Notes: generated from the sequence alone by a model not told the origin. 64,000 nt of DNA from JAHEZL01 sp046074525 (GCA_046074525.1 JBJTOK010000036.1:62001-126000), one strand, 5' to 3'. Numbered from the stretch's first letter, positions 41,815 through 51,655 are shown. Numbers and translations: made by a program.

Positions 41815-41893
41815 GTTCTCAGCCGGCACACATTTCTATTTGATATACCCCTGATTTATACTATTTTTACAAAGTGTTTCGTTAAGCATCGCA

Positions 41894-43825
41894 ATGGATT
41901 TTAAAGCAGGGGAATTACTCAACAATATTAATGTTCCTTCCGACCTCCGGGCGCTCAAGGAAAGTCAGCTGGTTCAGGTGAGCGACGAGCTTCGTCAGTT
42001 CATCATCGATGTGGTGTCTGTAAAGGGTGGCCATTTCGGTGCGAGCCTCGGTGTTGTTGAACTCACGGTTGCCCTGCACTATGTTTTTAACACTCCCTAT
42101 GACAGGGTGGTGTGGGATGTGGGCCACCAGGCTTACGGCCACAAGATCCTCACCGGTCGGAAAGATGTTTTCCATACCAACAGAAAATACAAGGGAATCA
42201 GTGGTTTCCCTAAGCGTTCTGAAAGTGAATACGATACTTTCGGTGTAGGACATTCTTCTACGTCTATCTCGGCAGCGCTGGGAATGGCCGTGGCTTCCCG
42301 CTATAAAAAAATTGATGACCGTCAGCACATCGCTGTAATAGGAGATGGCGCGATGACGGCCGGACTGGCTTTTGAAGGATTGAATCATGGTGGAGTAGAG
42401 CCTTCGAATTTACTGGTGATACTGAACGATAATTGCATGGCCATCGATCCGAATGTTGGGGCGCTAAAGGAATACCTTACTGATATGACCACTTCTCCTA
42501 CTTACAACAAGATGAAGGATGAGGTGTGGCATTTGTTGGGTAAAATCAGCAAATTCGGTCCGAATGCACAAGCCATAGCCCAGAAAATTGAAAATGGGAT
42601 AAAGTCGGCTCTCCTTACGAAGAGCAATATGTTCGAATCGCTGAATTTTCGTTATTTCGGGCCGGTTGACGGTCATGATGTAAAATACCTCGCTAAGGTT
42701 TTAAAAGATTTAAAAGATATTCCCGGACCGAAAATCCTGCACGTTCTCACCAAGAAAGGGAAAGGGTTTGTTCACTCTGAGTTTGGCGATCAAACTACTT
42801 GGCATGCGCCAGGGCTATTCAATAAAGATACTGGTGAGATTATTAAGGTAACACCTCAATCACCGCAACCTCCGAAATACCAGGATGTATTTGGTCACAC
42901 TATTGTGGAGCTGGCCGAGAAAAACGACAAGATTATGGGCATTACGCCGGCCATGCCGAGCGGAAGCTCTCTCAATATTATGATGGCGGCAATGCCTAAC
43001 CGCGCTTTTGATGTGGGTATTGCTGAACAACACGCTGTGACTTTCTCCGCCGGATTGGCTGTGGAAGGCATGATTCCTTTCTGCAATATTTATTCGTCCT
43101 TCATGCAGCGCGCCTACGATCAGGTGATTCATGACGTAGCACTGCAGAATTTGCCGGTGGTATTTTGCCTCGACAGGGCCGGATTTGCCGGTGCTGACGG
43201 TCCAACACACCACGGAGTATATGATATTGCTTACATGCGCTGCATCCCAAACATGGTAGTTTCGGCGCCGATGAACGAATCGGAATTGCGTAACCTCATG
43301 TACACCGCACAACTCGAAGGCAATGGCCCGTTCGCCATACGCTACCCGCGTGGTGAAGGTGTAATGATCGACTGGAAGACGCCGATGAAAGCCATCAAAA
43401 TTGGTACAGGAAGAAAGACTGTCAATGGCGATGATATCGCGATTTTAACGATCGGCCAGGTTGGGAATTTTGCGGTTACTGCCTGCAAAAAACTGGAGAA
43501 TGATGGTGTTTCTGCAGCGCACTACGACATGCGTTTTGCCAAGCCTATTGATGAAATGTTGTTGCACGAAGTTTTCGCGAAATTCAAATATGTCATCACT
43601 GTGGAAGACGGTTGTCTTATGGGCGGAATGGGATCGGCCGTACTTGAATTCATGAGTGATAATGGCTACCAGGCTTCAGTAGTTCGCTTGGGGATTCCTG
43701 ATAAATTCATTGAACATGGCAGTCAGGAAGATCTCTATAAAGAATGCCACTACGATATCGAGAACATTTACCTCACCGCAAAAAAAATGTTGTCGAAACG
43801 CCAATCGAAACAAGCTGCCGGATAG
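41894..43825 (+). CDS. dxs: 1-deoxy-D-xylulose-5-phosphate synthase
   Basis: A 643-residue thiamine-diphosphate enzyme that joins pyruvate and glyceraldehyde 3-phosphate in the first step of the MEP isoprenoid pathway. Visible: 'GGHFGASLGVVELTVALHY', the 'DVGHQAYGHKILTGR' loop, the TPP/Mg motif 'GDGAMTAGLAFEGLNHGG...NDN', the catalytic Glu in 'DVGIAEQHAVTFSAG', and 'DRAGFAGADGPTHHG'. The length is normal. The next gene starts four bases after its stop. Confidence 0.96.
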   Translation: MDFKAGELLNNINVPSDLRALKESQLVQVSDELRQFIIDVVSVKGGHFGASLGVVELTVALHYVFNTPYDRVVWDVGHQAYGHKILTGRKDVFHTNRKYKGISGFPKRSESEYDTFGVGHSSTSISAALGMAVASRYKKIDDRQHIAVIGDGAMTAGLAFEGLNHGGVEPSNLLVILNDNCMAIDPNVGALKEYLTDMTTSPTYNKMKDEVWHLLGKISKFGPNAQAIAQKIENGIKSALLTKSNMFESLNFRYFGPVDGHDVKYLAKVLKDLKDIPGPKILHVLTKKGKGFVHSEFGDQTTWHAPGLFNKDTGEIIKVTPQSPQPPKYQDVFGHTIVELAEKNDKIMGITPAMPSGSSLNIMMAAMPNRAFDVGIAEQHAVTFSAGLAVEGMIPFCNIYSSFMQRAYDQVIHDVALQNLPVVFCLDRAGFAGADGPTHHGVYDIAYMRCIPNMVVSAPMNESELRNLMYTAQLEGNGPFAIRYPRGEGVMIDWKTPMKAIKIGTGRKTVNGDDIAILTIGQVGNFAVTACKKLENDGVSAAHYDMRFAKPIDEMLLHEVFAKFKYVITVEDGCLMGGMGSAVLEFMSDNGYQASVVRLGIPDKFIEHGSQEDLYKECHYDIENIYLTAKKMLSKRQSKQAAG

Positions 43826-43829
43826 TCTC

Positions 43830-44531
43830 ATGAAACAAGCTCTCACAATATTTTTCCTCTTGCTTTTTGCTGCGCCTGCTTTTGCACAGGATTCTATTCC
43901 GCGTCACACTCAGCACCAGAAGAAAAGAAAATGGCTCAAGAGAAAACGAGCGCTCTTCAGTGAAGATGGAGTAGCTGTAGATATTGTTAGTAATTTGTGG
44001 CTTACAACGCCTACGGGCATTATCCAGAAGCCTTTCAAATCCATCGGTTATAACATTTCTATTTACAAGGATTGGCCCCTTGGCCATAGCAGTTTTACCA
44101 TTGCACTCGGTTTGGGCTACTGTGTTGAAAATGTTCAGAACAACGGTCAGTTTTTGTACACCAGCAACAACACACAAACTTTTTTATATCCACTGCAAGT
44201 ACCATATACTTCCAACCGACTCACGTCGGAATGGGTAGAAATTCCTCTTGAAATCCGCCTTCGTACCAAAGGAAATGGGCCCTTCCGTTTTTATTTGGGA
44301 GCCAAGGCTGGTATTGATGTTGCGAACTATTATCAGTTCATGGATCACGATACCAAGTTGCGCGAATACAATGTGAAAAATTTAAACTGGTACCGCTACG
44401 GCGTTTACTCCCGTTTGGGATATGGCTATTTCAACCTCTTTGCCTATTATGGTTTGAGTGAAGTATTCATGCACGGCCGCGGACCGGTGTTGACGCCTGC
44501 TGCGGTGGGTTTGTCGGTGATGTTGCGATAA
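43830..44531 (+). CDS. Outer-membrane beta-barrel-like protein
   Basis: A 233-residue protein with a signal peptide 'ALTIFFLLLFAAPAFAQ' and a basic linker, then alternating aromatic/hydrophobic strands typical of small porin-like barrels in Bacteroidota ('WVEIPLEIRLRTKGNGPFRFYLGA', 'RYGVYSRLGYGYFNLFAYYGLSEVF'), ending in Arg after 'GLSVML'. I chose ATG 43830 because the signal peptide begins there. It follows dxs by four bases. No specific function is seen; PorT-like barrels are the nearest idea. Confidence 0.72.
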   Translation: MKQALTIFFLLLFAAPAFAQDSIPRHTQHQKKRKWLKRKRALFSEDGVAVDIVSNLWLTTPTGIIQKPFKSIGYNISIYKDWPLGHSSFTIALGLGYCVENVQNNGQFLYTSNNTQTFLYPLQVPYTSNRLTSEWVEIPLEIRLRTKGNGPFRFYLGAKAGIDVANYYQFMDHDTKLREYNVKNLNWYRYGVYSRLGYGYFNLFAYYGLSEVFMHGRGPVLTPAAVGLSVMLR

Positions 44532-44551
44532 TTTAATAACTAAACATTTTT

Positions 44552-46081
44552 ATGAGATCAAAAATTATTCTTTTTGCCCTGCTTTGCTTTTCTGTGATCG
44601 CTACAGCTCAGATCAATCAGCCTATCCGCGTGGAATATGATGATGATGAGGTGGAGGATTTTGATGTGTTTGGATTTGAATCGAAAAGAATTGCACTGGT
44701 ACGATACCAGAACAAGAAGGTGCACAGCCGCAAAGAGAAAGTGTATGTTTTTGACTCCTATGACGAAGCGTTAAAGAAAACCAAAACCCAGTCGATTGCC
44801 GTTGCAGGAAAATGGGACAACACCGAAATTTTCAATAGTTCTGATTACCAGTTTATGTTGTCGTACAACCGTGCAAAAGGGACTTTTTTACTCGTTAAAA
44901 TTGATCCGCAAACACTTGATTTTACTGCGCTGAACGGGATGTTCGGTAAAAAATTCACTGTCCATGAATGGTATGTACAGGGCGATTTCATGTATGTTGC
45001 GGGATCGGTTAAAAAACAAGCGCATGCTATCGTTATCAATATCAATAGCGGACAGAAAACGGACTTGGTTTTGAAGACGCTTACTCCTCATGCCCTTGCA
45101 TTTTCTGATCTGGAAAGAATCAAAACGCCTACCGGCTATGAAATGGGTTTCCAGTACAGCGTTGAAATCAAGAGAAAAGCACACGAAACCTATCTCTTGC
45201 GCTTCAATGAGAAAGGTGAGAAAATGGGTGATTTTCTGGTGTTGCCAAAACCTGATGCTGAAACGGAATTGCTTAATGTTTCATTGACGAAGGTGAGCAA
45301 TGGTTCGTATATTATCACTGGAACCTACAGCAAAGGAAAAAAAGGGTTAGCCAATGGTATTTATTGTGCGAGTTTGTCGGAAAGCGGATTGCGATTTATT
45401 AAGTACGAAAACTTCCTTGATCTAAAGAATTTCACCAATTATATGTCGGAAAGAAACCAGGCCTGGGTAGAAAAAAAACAGGATAAGAAAGAAGCAAAGG
45501 GCGAGGAACTGAATCTTAACTACAGGGTAGTGACTCACGATATCATGGAACTCGATGGTAAGTATGTTTATCTCGGAGAGTTTTATTATCCGACTTACCG
45601 CACCGAATATTACACTGTTACTAGTACTACTCCGAGCGGACAGGTGATTACGAGACAACAGAGCCGACAAGTGTTTGACGGTTTTCAGTATTCACATGCG
45701 GCCATCGCTGCTTTTGCTGAAGATGGTGCTTTGGAGTGGAGCAATGCTTTCGATATGTATGTGACGAATAAACCTTACCGGCCAAGAAAATTCATTCGTG
45801 CCGGTGTGGACAATTCACAAATCAAACTCATGTATGTTACTGGTTCAAATATCAAAGCGGTGTCTTTTGACAATAAGGGTGCTGAGGCGATGAGCCGATC
45901 TGTGGAAATGATCAGCACGAATGTAAGTGGTGACAGAATTCGCTATACTTACGAAGGTGCCTGTGAATATTGGTTTGGCAATAGTTTCCTGAGCAGCGGT
46001 TTCCAGAAAATTAAAAACAAGGAAGAGGAAAGCGGACATAAAAAACGCTCGGTTTATTTTGTGAATAAGATTAGTTTTTAA
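44552..46081 (+). CDS. Large secreted protein of unknown function
   Basis: A 509-residue protein with a signal peptide 'IILFALLCFSVIATAQ'. The mature part is rich in repeated beta-strand patterns with Lys/Asp/Gly, and it may form a propeller, but I cannot count blades with confidence. No catalytic motif stands out. It is 20 bp after the barrel-like gene and is probably transcribed with it. A dispersed repeat lies just after the stop. Confidence 0.65.
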   Translation: MRSKIILFALLCFSVIATAQINQPIRVEYDDDEVEDFDVFGFESKRIALVRYQNKKVHSRKEKVYVFDSYDEALKKTKTQSIAVAGKWDNTEIFNSSDYQFMLSYNRAKGTFLLVKIDPQTLDFTALNGMFGKKFTVHEWYVQGDFMYVAGSVKKQAHAIVININSGQKTDLVLKTLTPHALAFSDLERIKTPTGYEMGFQYSVEIKRKAHETYLLRFNEKGEKMGDFLVLPKPDAETELLNVSLTKVSNGSYIITGTYSKGKKGLANGIYCASLSESGLRFIKYENFLDLKNFTNYMSERNQAWVEKKQDKKEAKGEELNLNYRVVTHDIMELDGKYVYLGEFYYPTYRTEYYTVTSTTPSGQVITRQQSRQVFDGFQYSHAAIAAFAEDGALEWSNAFDMYVTNKPYRPRKFIRAGVDNSQIKLMYVTGSNIKAVSFDNKGAEAMSRSVEMISTNVSGDRIRYTYEGACEYWFGNSFLSSGFQKIKNKEEESGHKKRSVYFVNKISF

Positions 46082-46104
46082 CTCGCGTCGCTAATTTTTC
46101 GTCG

Positions 46105-46139
46105 CTCCGTCAAGTTACGCTTCGCTAAACCTGCCGGAG
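46105..46139 (-). repeat. Dispersed palindromic repeat, copy 2
   Basis: The reverse complement starts CTCCGGCAGGTTTAGCG and ends ACTTGACGGAG. It aligns with 28296-28329 over 34 bp. It lies in the 78-bp gap between two convergent genes. Confidence 0.55.
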
Positions 46140-46159
46140 CACTTCGTTGGAGATTACAT

Positions 46160-46828
46160 TCAATGCGGATATATAAACAGGAAAAAAGTTTCTGTCATCA
46201 TTCCAACAACAAATCCTACCAGCACTTCCGAAGGTTGATGGGCATTCAGCCGGAGGCGAGCAAATCCTACCAATCCGGCTACAAGGATAGAGGCATATAA
46301 CATCATATCCCAGGAAAAATGAAAGAGCTGCATCATCAGTATTTCCGTACCAATAATGCCTCCTATACCTATCATATGAATGCTTATTTTCCAGAAAGAA
46401 GAAATCACCAGCGCCAGTAAAATAGAGAGTTGTGCGCCTGCAAGCACAACTAAGATAAGCTGAGGGACATTCTCCATAAGATTTTGCATCACTACGGAAG
46501 ACAATAAGTAGGAGAGGCCGGTAATCCCAAAAGGAAGCATGCGCTCGTTGCGGTTCTTCATTTGCAGCGATTGAATTTTTCCCATGCGTTTCAGTACAAT
46601 GGCACTCACGCCGGGAACAAGCATTGTAAAGAAAATTGTGATGAGAAAAACCATCCAGCTGGTGTTCATCGACTCCGGTGTGGCATACATATTAAAACCA
46701 CTGACCTGATTGCTGAAAAAAATCAGCATGAGTCCGTAAGTCGGCATGAACAAAGGATGGAAGAGGTAAGAAATAATTTTCGCGACGGTGATTTCCGGTG
46801 AGGGTTTAACAGCAGCTTCGTTTTCCAT
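46160..46828 (-). CDS. PAP2-like membrane protein
   Basis: A 222-residue protein with about six membrane helices and the C-terminal 'RLRLNAHQPSEVLVGFVVG' stretch, the last conserved part of PAP2-type phosphatases (His...PSE..G). The earlier catalytic motifs of active PAP2 enzymes (KxxxxxxRP, PSGH) are not clearly present, so activity is uncertain. Its ATG shares one base with the rpoN stop (TAATG), indicating co-transcription. Confidence 0.7.
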   Translation of the reverse strand: MENEAAVKPSPEITVAKIISYLFHPLFMPTYGLMLIFFSNQVSGFNMYATPESMNTSWMVFLITIFFTMLVPGVSAIVLKRMGKIQSLQMKNRNERMLPFGITGLSYLLSSVVMQNLMENVPQLILVVLAGAQLSILLALVISSFWKISIHMIGIGGIIGTEILMMQLFHFSWDMMLYASILVAGLVGFARLRLNAHQPSEVLVGFVVGMMTETFFLFIYPH

Positions 46829-48282
46829 TAAATTTCTTTTCTTAAGCGTCCCACCGGAATATTCATTTGCTCGCGGTATTTGGCCACCGTTCGGCGTGCG
46901 ATGTTGTAGCCCTTTGTTTTCAATACTTTCATGAGCTCATCGTCGGTATAAGGACTTTTCTTATCCTCACTTTCAATGCACTCCTGCAATATTTTCTTGA
47001 TCTCTTTGGTAGATACTTCCTCGCCGCTGTCGTTTTGCAATGATTCGGAGAAGAAGGATTTAATCAATAAAGTTCCGAAGGCTGTTTGTATGTATTTGCT
47101 GTTGGCTACACGGGAAACGGTAGAAATATCGATGCCCACTTTCTCTGCGATGTCTTTAAGGATCATCGGTTTCAGCTTCGTTTCATCTCCGGTAAGGAAA
47201 TATTCGTGCTGGTATTCCACGATAGCCCGCATGGTGAACAGCAAAGTATTCTGACGTTGTTTGATGGCTTCGATGAACCATTTTGCCGAATCCAGTTTTT
47301 GCTTCACAAACATCACAGCTTCTTTCTGCTCACGATCGGCTCCCATCTTATTGCTGCTATATGCCTTCAGCATTTCCGAAAACATTTTGCTGATTTTCAG
47401 TTCAGGTGCATTTCTGCCGTTGAGTTGTAAATCCAGTTCGCCATCGTTGTTGATGAGGATGAAATCAGGAACAACAGTTTGTGCTGTGCGATTCGATTCA
47501 TTGGCTGAATTTCCTGGTTTCGGATTGAGCTTCAATATCTCATTCACTGCGCCTTTCAGACTCTCTTCAGTGATTTCCAGTTTTTTCAGGATCTTGTCGA
47601 AATGTCTTTTGGAGAATTCATCAAAGTATTTGTCGAGCAGTATTTCTGCTAAAACGATGCTTGGTGTCGCTCTCTTCTTTCTTTTGATTTGCAACAACAA
47701 ACACTCCTGTAAGTTGCGTGCCCCGATGCCCGGAGGATCGAGTGTTTGGATAACAGTCAGCAATTCTTCCAGCTCTTTTTCAGTGGTGGTAATGGATTGA
47801 TAGAAAGCCATGTCATCCACTATCGAAGCCAGGTCCCTGCTGAGGTAGCCCGATTCATCGAGGTTTCCTACGAGGTATTCGGCTACTAAATATTTATGGT
47901 CGTCGATGTTTTGTAATCCAAGCTGGGTAAGAAGCATTTCCTGAAATGACTGACCCATTGATAAAGGAACTTCACGTTCATCATCATCTTTGCTATGGTT
48001 GTTTGCTTCGTATTTATAGGAAGGTTCATCATCGTCGGATATGTATTCGGAAAGATCAAAATCGTCGCGGCTTTCTCCTTCGGGATCAAGGTCGTCGGCA
48101 TTGCTGTCGTCGTGGTCCTCATCGCTGCTATCCGACAAATCTTCCAAAGCCGGATTGCTTTCTATTTCTTCTTTGATGCGTTGTTCAAGGGCTATAGTAG
48201 GCAATTGCAAAAGCTTCATCAGCTGGATCTGCTGAGGAGACAATTTTTGTAAAAGCTTTTGATTCAGACTTTGCTTTAACAT
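46828..48282 (-). CDS. rpoN: RNA polymerase sigma-54 factor
   Basis: A 484-residue sigma-54. Region I is Gln/Leu-rich ('LNQKLLQKLSPQQIQLMKLLQLP'-type start), followed by a long acidic stretch (about residues 50-100, Asp/Glu/Ser), the core-binding region, and the C-terminal RpoN box 'ARRTVAKYREQMNIP'. It directs transcription from -24/-12 promoters with AAA+ activators, none of which is encoded in this window. It is co-transcribed with the PAP2-like gene. Confidence 0.96.
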   Translation of the reverse strand: MLKQSLNQKLLQKLSPQQIQLMKLLQLPTIALEQRIKEEIESNPALEDLSDSSDEDHDDSNADDLDPEGESRDDFDLSEYISDDDEPSYKYEANNHSKDDDEREVPLSMGQSFQEMLLTQLGLQNIDDHKYLVAEYLVGNLDESGYLSRDLASIVDDMAFYQSITTTEKELEELLTVIQTLDPPGIGARNLQECLLLQIKRKKRATPSIVLAEILLDKYFDEFSKRHFDKILKKLEITEESLKGAVNEILKLNPKPGNSANESNRTAQTVVPDFILINNDGELDLQLNGRNAPELKISKMFSEMLKAYSSNKMGADREQKEAVMFVKQKLDSAKWFIEAIKQRQNTLLFTMRAIVEYQHEYFLTGDETKLKPMILKDIAEKVGIDISTVSRVANSKYIQTAFGTLLIKSFFSESLQNDSGEEVSTKEIKKILQECIESEDKKSPYTDDELMKVLKTKGYNIARRTVAKYREQMNIPVGRLRKEI

Positions 48283-48367
48283 TTCTACTTCCTTTGAGTG
48301 TTAAATTATAAATGCTTTACGAGAGCAGCAATTATTTTGTGTCAATTTTTGGGCCAAATTTCTTTTT

Positions 48368-48426
48368 CCCACAGATAGCACAGATTTTCACGGATTTATT
48401 CTGTGTTGATCTGCGGAATCTGTGGG
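48368..48426. repeat. CACAGAT-type palindromic repeat overlapping a coding end
   Basis: CCCACAGAT at 48368 and ATCTGTGGG ending at 48426 bracket internal CACAGATTTTCACGGATT and GATCTGCGGAATC segments, so the element forms a long imperfect hairpin. It overlaps the last 13 codons of the O-antigen-ligase-like gene. Similar CACAGATT/TTTTCACGG repeats are scattered in many genomes. Confidence 0.6.
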
Positions 48427-49965
48427 AGATTGAATTCGCCACAACAATGCAAAGAAAAACACAAAGAAGGAAACTCCTGCCTGGGTTTCCAGCGTGTCTT
48501 CCGACAACATGGAAATTAAAATGATGAGCAGAAAGACTTTAGCAAGAAAGGCATGCTCCAGTCGGGATCTGTATTTGTATAAGTCGGAAAGCATATACAG
48601 GAAAAACAGCAAACCGATGGTACCAAAGCTGATCCAGAGAGTGAGGTATTGATTGTGCGTATGTCTTCTCAACTCTGTCTCCAGTGTGGATTTGTCGGAC
48701 TCATATTGTTGGTTGAAAGCTTGTTGCACGTCGCCGGTTCCAACGCCCCACAGGTAATTTTTGTACAGAATCTCGCTGCCGGTTCGCCAGTAAATAAAGC
48801 GCTGTGTTAATGAATTGTGGCTCACTTCGGCACCGGAGAGATACATATCTATTTCCCATAGCAATTCGCGAATTCTCTTTCTTAGCGGATTGGCGCTGGC
48901 GTTCACCGCATTGGCTTCGCCGTTTTCGATATTGATGATGTCATCCTGTGACAATTGCGCTAAACCTTGGGAGTCTTTCTTGAGTCCGAGTGAAGTAAGG
49001 TAACGCAGCAGCGTTCCCGCGATGGGCTGACCTTTTCTGTCGAGAGAGTCAAATTTTAAAGCACTTCGTTTGTCCCAGCCTTCGCGCATTTCCTTGCGGG
49101 AAATATTCCGCCAGATGTAATAACCATTTTCTTTAAAGGGCGAATCGTCGTATTCATATATATTACCCGCTGCACTTTGTTTTTCAATTTTCTGGTTTTT
49201 TTTCGGGATGAAAATATCGCAGAGTTCGTAGGTGAAATAAGCCGCTATAATTGCCCCTCCGCAGAAAATGATGAGTCCGATGCGCTTGGCGTTTTTGCGG
49301 TATTCCCAGCCGAAGAGCATCATTATGATCGGCAGGGCAATAGCCAGCAACGTGATGAGTCCGGTAATGGCTTCCAGTAAAACCATAGAGGATATAAGTA
49401 TGGTACAGATGAGCAAACATAACCAGCCGTTGAGCATTCCTTTTTTCCACACCACACAAAGAACAGCGATGCAAAAGCATATCATTAGACTGAAGCGAAT
49501 GTGCGAAGTAAAGGTGGAGAAATGGCGATGATCCAGCACTCGTTCGATCCATCCTGCTTCGGAAGCGATGTATTTTCCAATCACTATCAAAGCGCCGGCC
49601 AATACCGCAGCGCAATAGATGCCAAGTATCCACCTCAATTCTTTTTTGTCGGGATGCGCTGTAGTAGCAATGGTAAAAGGAATAACAAAAAGCGGAATTT
49701 TAATGTTGATGTCGTGCCACGCATAATCGAAATCCTCGGTATTGATAAGGAAAACCAAATGCAGTAGCAGCAATGCCGGAAGCCACCATAATATGCGGTT
49801 TTCCAGCAGTAGTCGTAGCTTTTCCCTGTAGTTGAAATTCAGTATCCAGCTGAGGCCAAGCACCATTTGTGAGATGGTTAAAAAGGATTTTGACAGCGGC
49901 AAAGCAGCGGCAAATAAGCACAATCCGAAGATGTATAGGAATCTGCTGGTGCTGCTAAGAGTCAT
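48388..49965 (-). CDS. O-antigen-ligase-like membrane protein (WaaL/Wzy type)
   Basis: A 525-residue protein with about ten membrane helices, a large extracytoplasmic loop (about residues 230-420), and 'LRRHTHNQYLTLWISFGTIG', the His/Asn/Tyr motif at the end of the loop typical of the O-antigen ligase/polymerase family. It probably joins or polymerises surface polysaccharide. It starts 4 bp after the stop of the C-terminal-processing-peptidase gene. The last residues come from the CACAGAT repeat, so the native C-terminus may have been a little different. Confidence 0.85.
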   Translation of the reverse strand: MTLSSTSRFLYIFGLCLFAAALPLSKSFLTISQMVLGLSWILNFNYREKLRLLLENRILWWLPALLLLHLVFLINTEDFDYAWHDINIKIPLFVIPFTIATTAHPDKKELRWILGIYCAAVLAGALIVIGKYIASEAGWIERVLDHRHFSTFTSHIRFSLMICFCIAVLCVVWKKGMLNGWLCLLICTILISSMVLLEAITGLITLLAIALPIIMMLFGWEYRKNAKRIGLIIFCGGAIIAAYFTYELCDIFIPKKNQKIEKQSAAGNIYEYDDSPFKENGYYIWRNISRKEMREGWDKRSALKFDSLDRKGQPIAGTLLRYLTSLGLKKDSQGLAQLSQDDIINIENGEANAVNASANPLRKRIRELLWEIDMYLSGAEVSHNSLTQRFIYWRTGSEILYKNYLWGVGTGDVQQAFNQQYESDKSTLETELRRHTHNQYLTLWISFGTIGLLFFLYMLSDLYKYRSRLEHAFLAKVFLLIILISMLSEDTLETQAGVSFFVFFFALLWRIQSPTDSADQHRINP

Positions 49966-49969
49966 CGTT

Positions 49970-51634
49970 TTACTTTACCGGTTGTAAGATGGCAGCGTAT
50001 TTTTCCTGCGACAGCAACACTTCCATAGCTTTGTCAATGAAAGGATCGTTGCTTAAGGAAGCTTCTATTCTTCCGTTCTGGTAGTAGTAGCGACTAACAA
50101 TTTCCTCCCTTATCAGCTGTGAAATCTGTGCTTTGTACAAAGAAAGGTCTTTCTTTTTCTGTGCGTTTAATTTCACTTGCAGGGCTTCATATTCTGTTTT
50201 GAGCTGTGGATAGAATTCTTCTTTTTCAGAAATTTTCTTGAAATCGGCCAGCAGCTTTTCACTTTCGGTGTTGTAGTTGTAATCCTTGTCTTTAATGAAT
50301 TCGAGGAACTCATTGTACATGGCGTCGGTCACCACGAAAGATTTTGCAGGAGCGATGGAATCGTGTTTGAGTCGGAACTGCGTAACGAAATCAAAAATCA
50401 GATCTTTGCCAATCAGCGTGGCGATGAGCGGGTTTGCTTCGGCTTCATCGGCATTGATATCAGGCAGAATCCCACCGCCGTCCATTACCGGCCGTCCGTT
50501 TTTCGTTTTGAAGTAAGTTTTGAGGGAATCAGCAATTTTAATGGCTTTTCCTTTGTCATCTTTGTGTGAATAATCAATGGCCTGGATACATCTTCCGCTT
50601 GGTGTGTAATACTTGGCGATAGTTACCTTGAGCATGGCATTGTAGCTAAGTTTGTAGGTTCCCTGGACCAATCCTTTTCCGTAAGATTTTTTTCCTACGA
50701 TTACTGCGCGGTCGAGATCTTGCAGACTTCCGCTTACAATTTCCGATGCTGAAGCAGAATGCTCATTAATCAATACTGTGAGTGGCAGATTGGGAGCAAT
50801 AGGCGCATCAAGTGTTTTGCGCGATTCACTGCTATTGCTGTATCTGCCCTTGGTTTGAACCACAAGAGTTCCTTTATCTACAAAGAGATTTACAATATCA
50901 ATGGATTCACGGAGCAATCCGCCGCCATTGTCGCGAAGGTCGAAGATGAGACCTTTGAGCGGACCGTTTTTCTGGAGTTTTTCCAGTGCTTCTCTTACTT
51001 CCTTCCCGCATTTGTCGGTAAAGCTGGTGAGCTTGATGTAGCCGATATTGTTTTTCAGCATACCATAATAAGGAACGCTTTTCATTTGAATTTCCTCACG
51101 GGTGATTTCAATTTCGAAAGGGAGGGCTGTTCCCGGACGCTCAATCTTGATTTTTACTTTGCTTCCAGGTTCTCCTTTCAGGATCTTGCTCAGGTCGCCG
51201 CTAGATTTTCCTTTGGTAGATGTACCCGCTACTTCAACGATTTTATCGCCAACTCGCAATCCTGCTTTTTGTGCTGGAAAGCCTTCGAAAATCTCTGAAA
51301 TAATGACATAATCGCCTTGCTTATGGACAGTAGAGCCGATTCCTCCATACTGTCCGGTGTTCATCATTTGAAAATCTTCAATTTCTGATTCAGGATAATA
51401 ATTGGTGTAAGGGTCCAGAGATTCCAGCATGGCGTCGATACCGGTTTTCATGAGTTTCCCCGGATCGGTATTGTCAACATAATGCAGGTTGAGTTCGCGG
51501 TAGAGGGAGGCAAAAATATCGAGGTTTTTTGCCGTCTCGAATCGATCGGTTTCCGTTGTAAATGCTACGGTGGTAAGCATCACAACTACTGAAACGGCCA
51601 GGAATAATTGTTTTTTAAAGTTCTTCATGTTCAA
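49970..51634 (-). CDS. C-terminal processing peptidase (S41)
   Basis: A 554-residue exported Ser/Lys protease of the tail-specific type. After a signal peptide ('LFLAVSVVVMLTTVAFT') come an N-terminal helical part, a PDZ domain ('ISEIFEGFPAQKAGLRVGDKI'), and the catalytic part with the nucleophile Ser in 'NEHSASASEIVSGSLQD' and the general-base Lys in 'GKKSYGKGLVQ'. It cuts periplasmic substrates at exposed C-termini. It follows yidD by 21 bp. Confidence 0.94.
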   Translation of the reverse strand: MNMKNFKKQLFLAVSVVVMLTTVAFTTETDRFETAKNLDIFASLYRELNLHYVDNTDPGKLMKTGIDAMLESLDPYTNYYPESEIEDFQMMNTGQYGGIGSTVHKQGDYVIISEIFEGFPAQKAGLRVGDKIVEVAGTSTKGKSSGDLSKILKGEPGSKVKIKIERPGTALPFEIEITREEIQMKSVPYYGMLKNNIGYIKLTSFTDKCGKEVREALEKLQKNGPLKGLIFDLRDNGGGLLRESIDIVNLFVDKGTLVVQTKGRYSNSSESRKTLDAPIAPNLPLTVLINEHSASASEIVSGSLQDLDRAVIVGKKSYGKGLVQGTYKLSYNAMLKVTIAKYYTPSGRCIQAIDYSHKDDKGKAIKIADSLKTYFKTKNGRPVMDGGGILPDINADEAEANPLIATLIGKDLIFDFVTQFRLKHDSIAPAKSFVVTDAMYNEFLEFIKDKDYNYNTESEKLLADFKKISEKEEFYPQLKTEYEALQVKLNAQKKKDLSLYKAQISQLIREEIVSRYYYQNGRIEASLSNDPFIDKAMEVLLSQEKYAAILQPVK

Positions 51635-51655
51635 ATGCTCTTTAGCTTTTTCAAT

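Noticed and set aside
47261..47800. A 179-codon open frame antisense to rpoN
   Set aside because: It is a shadow of the conserved sigma-54 gene, dominated by Ser/Phe/Leu, with no independent support.
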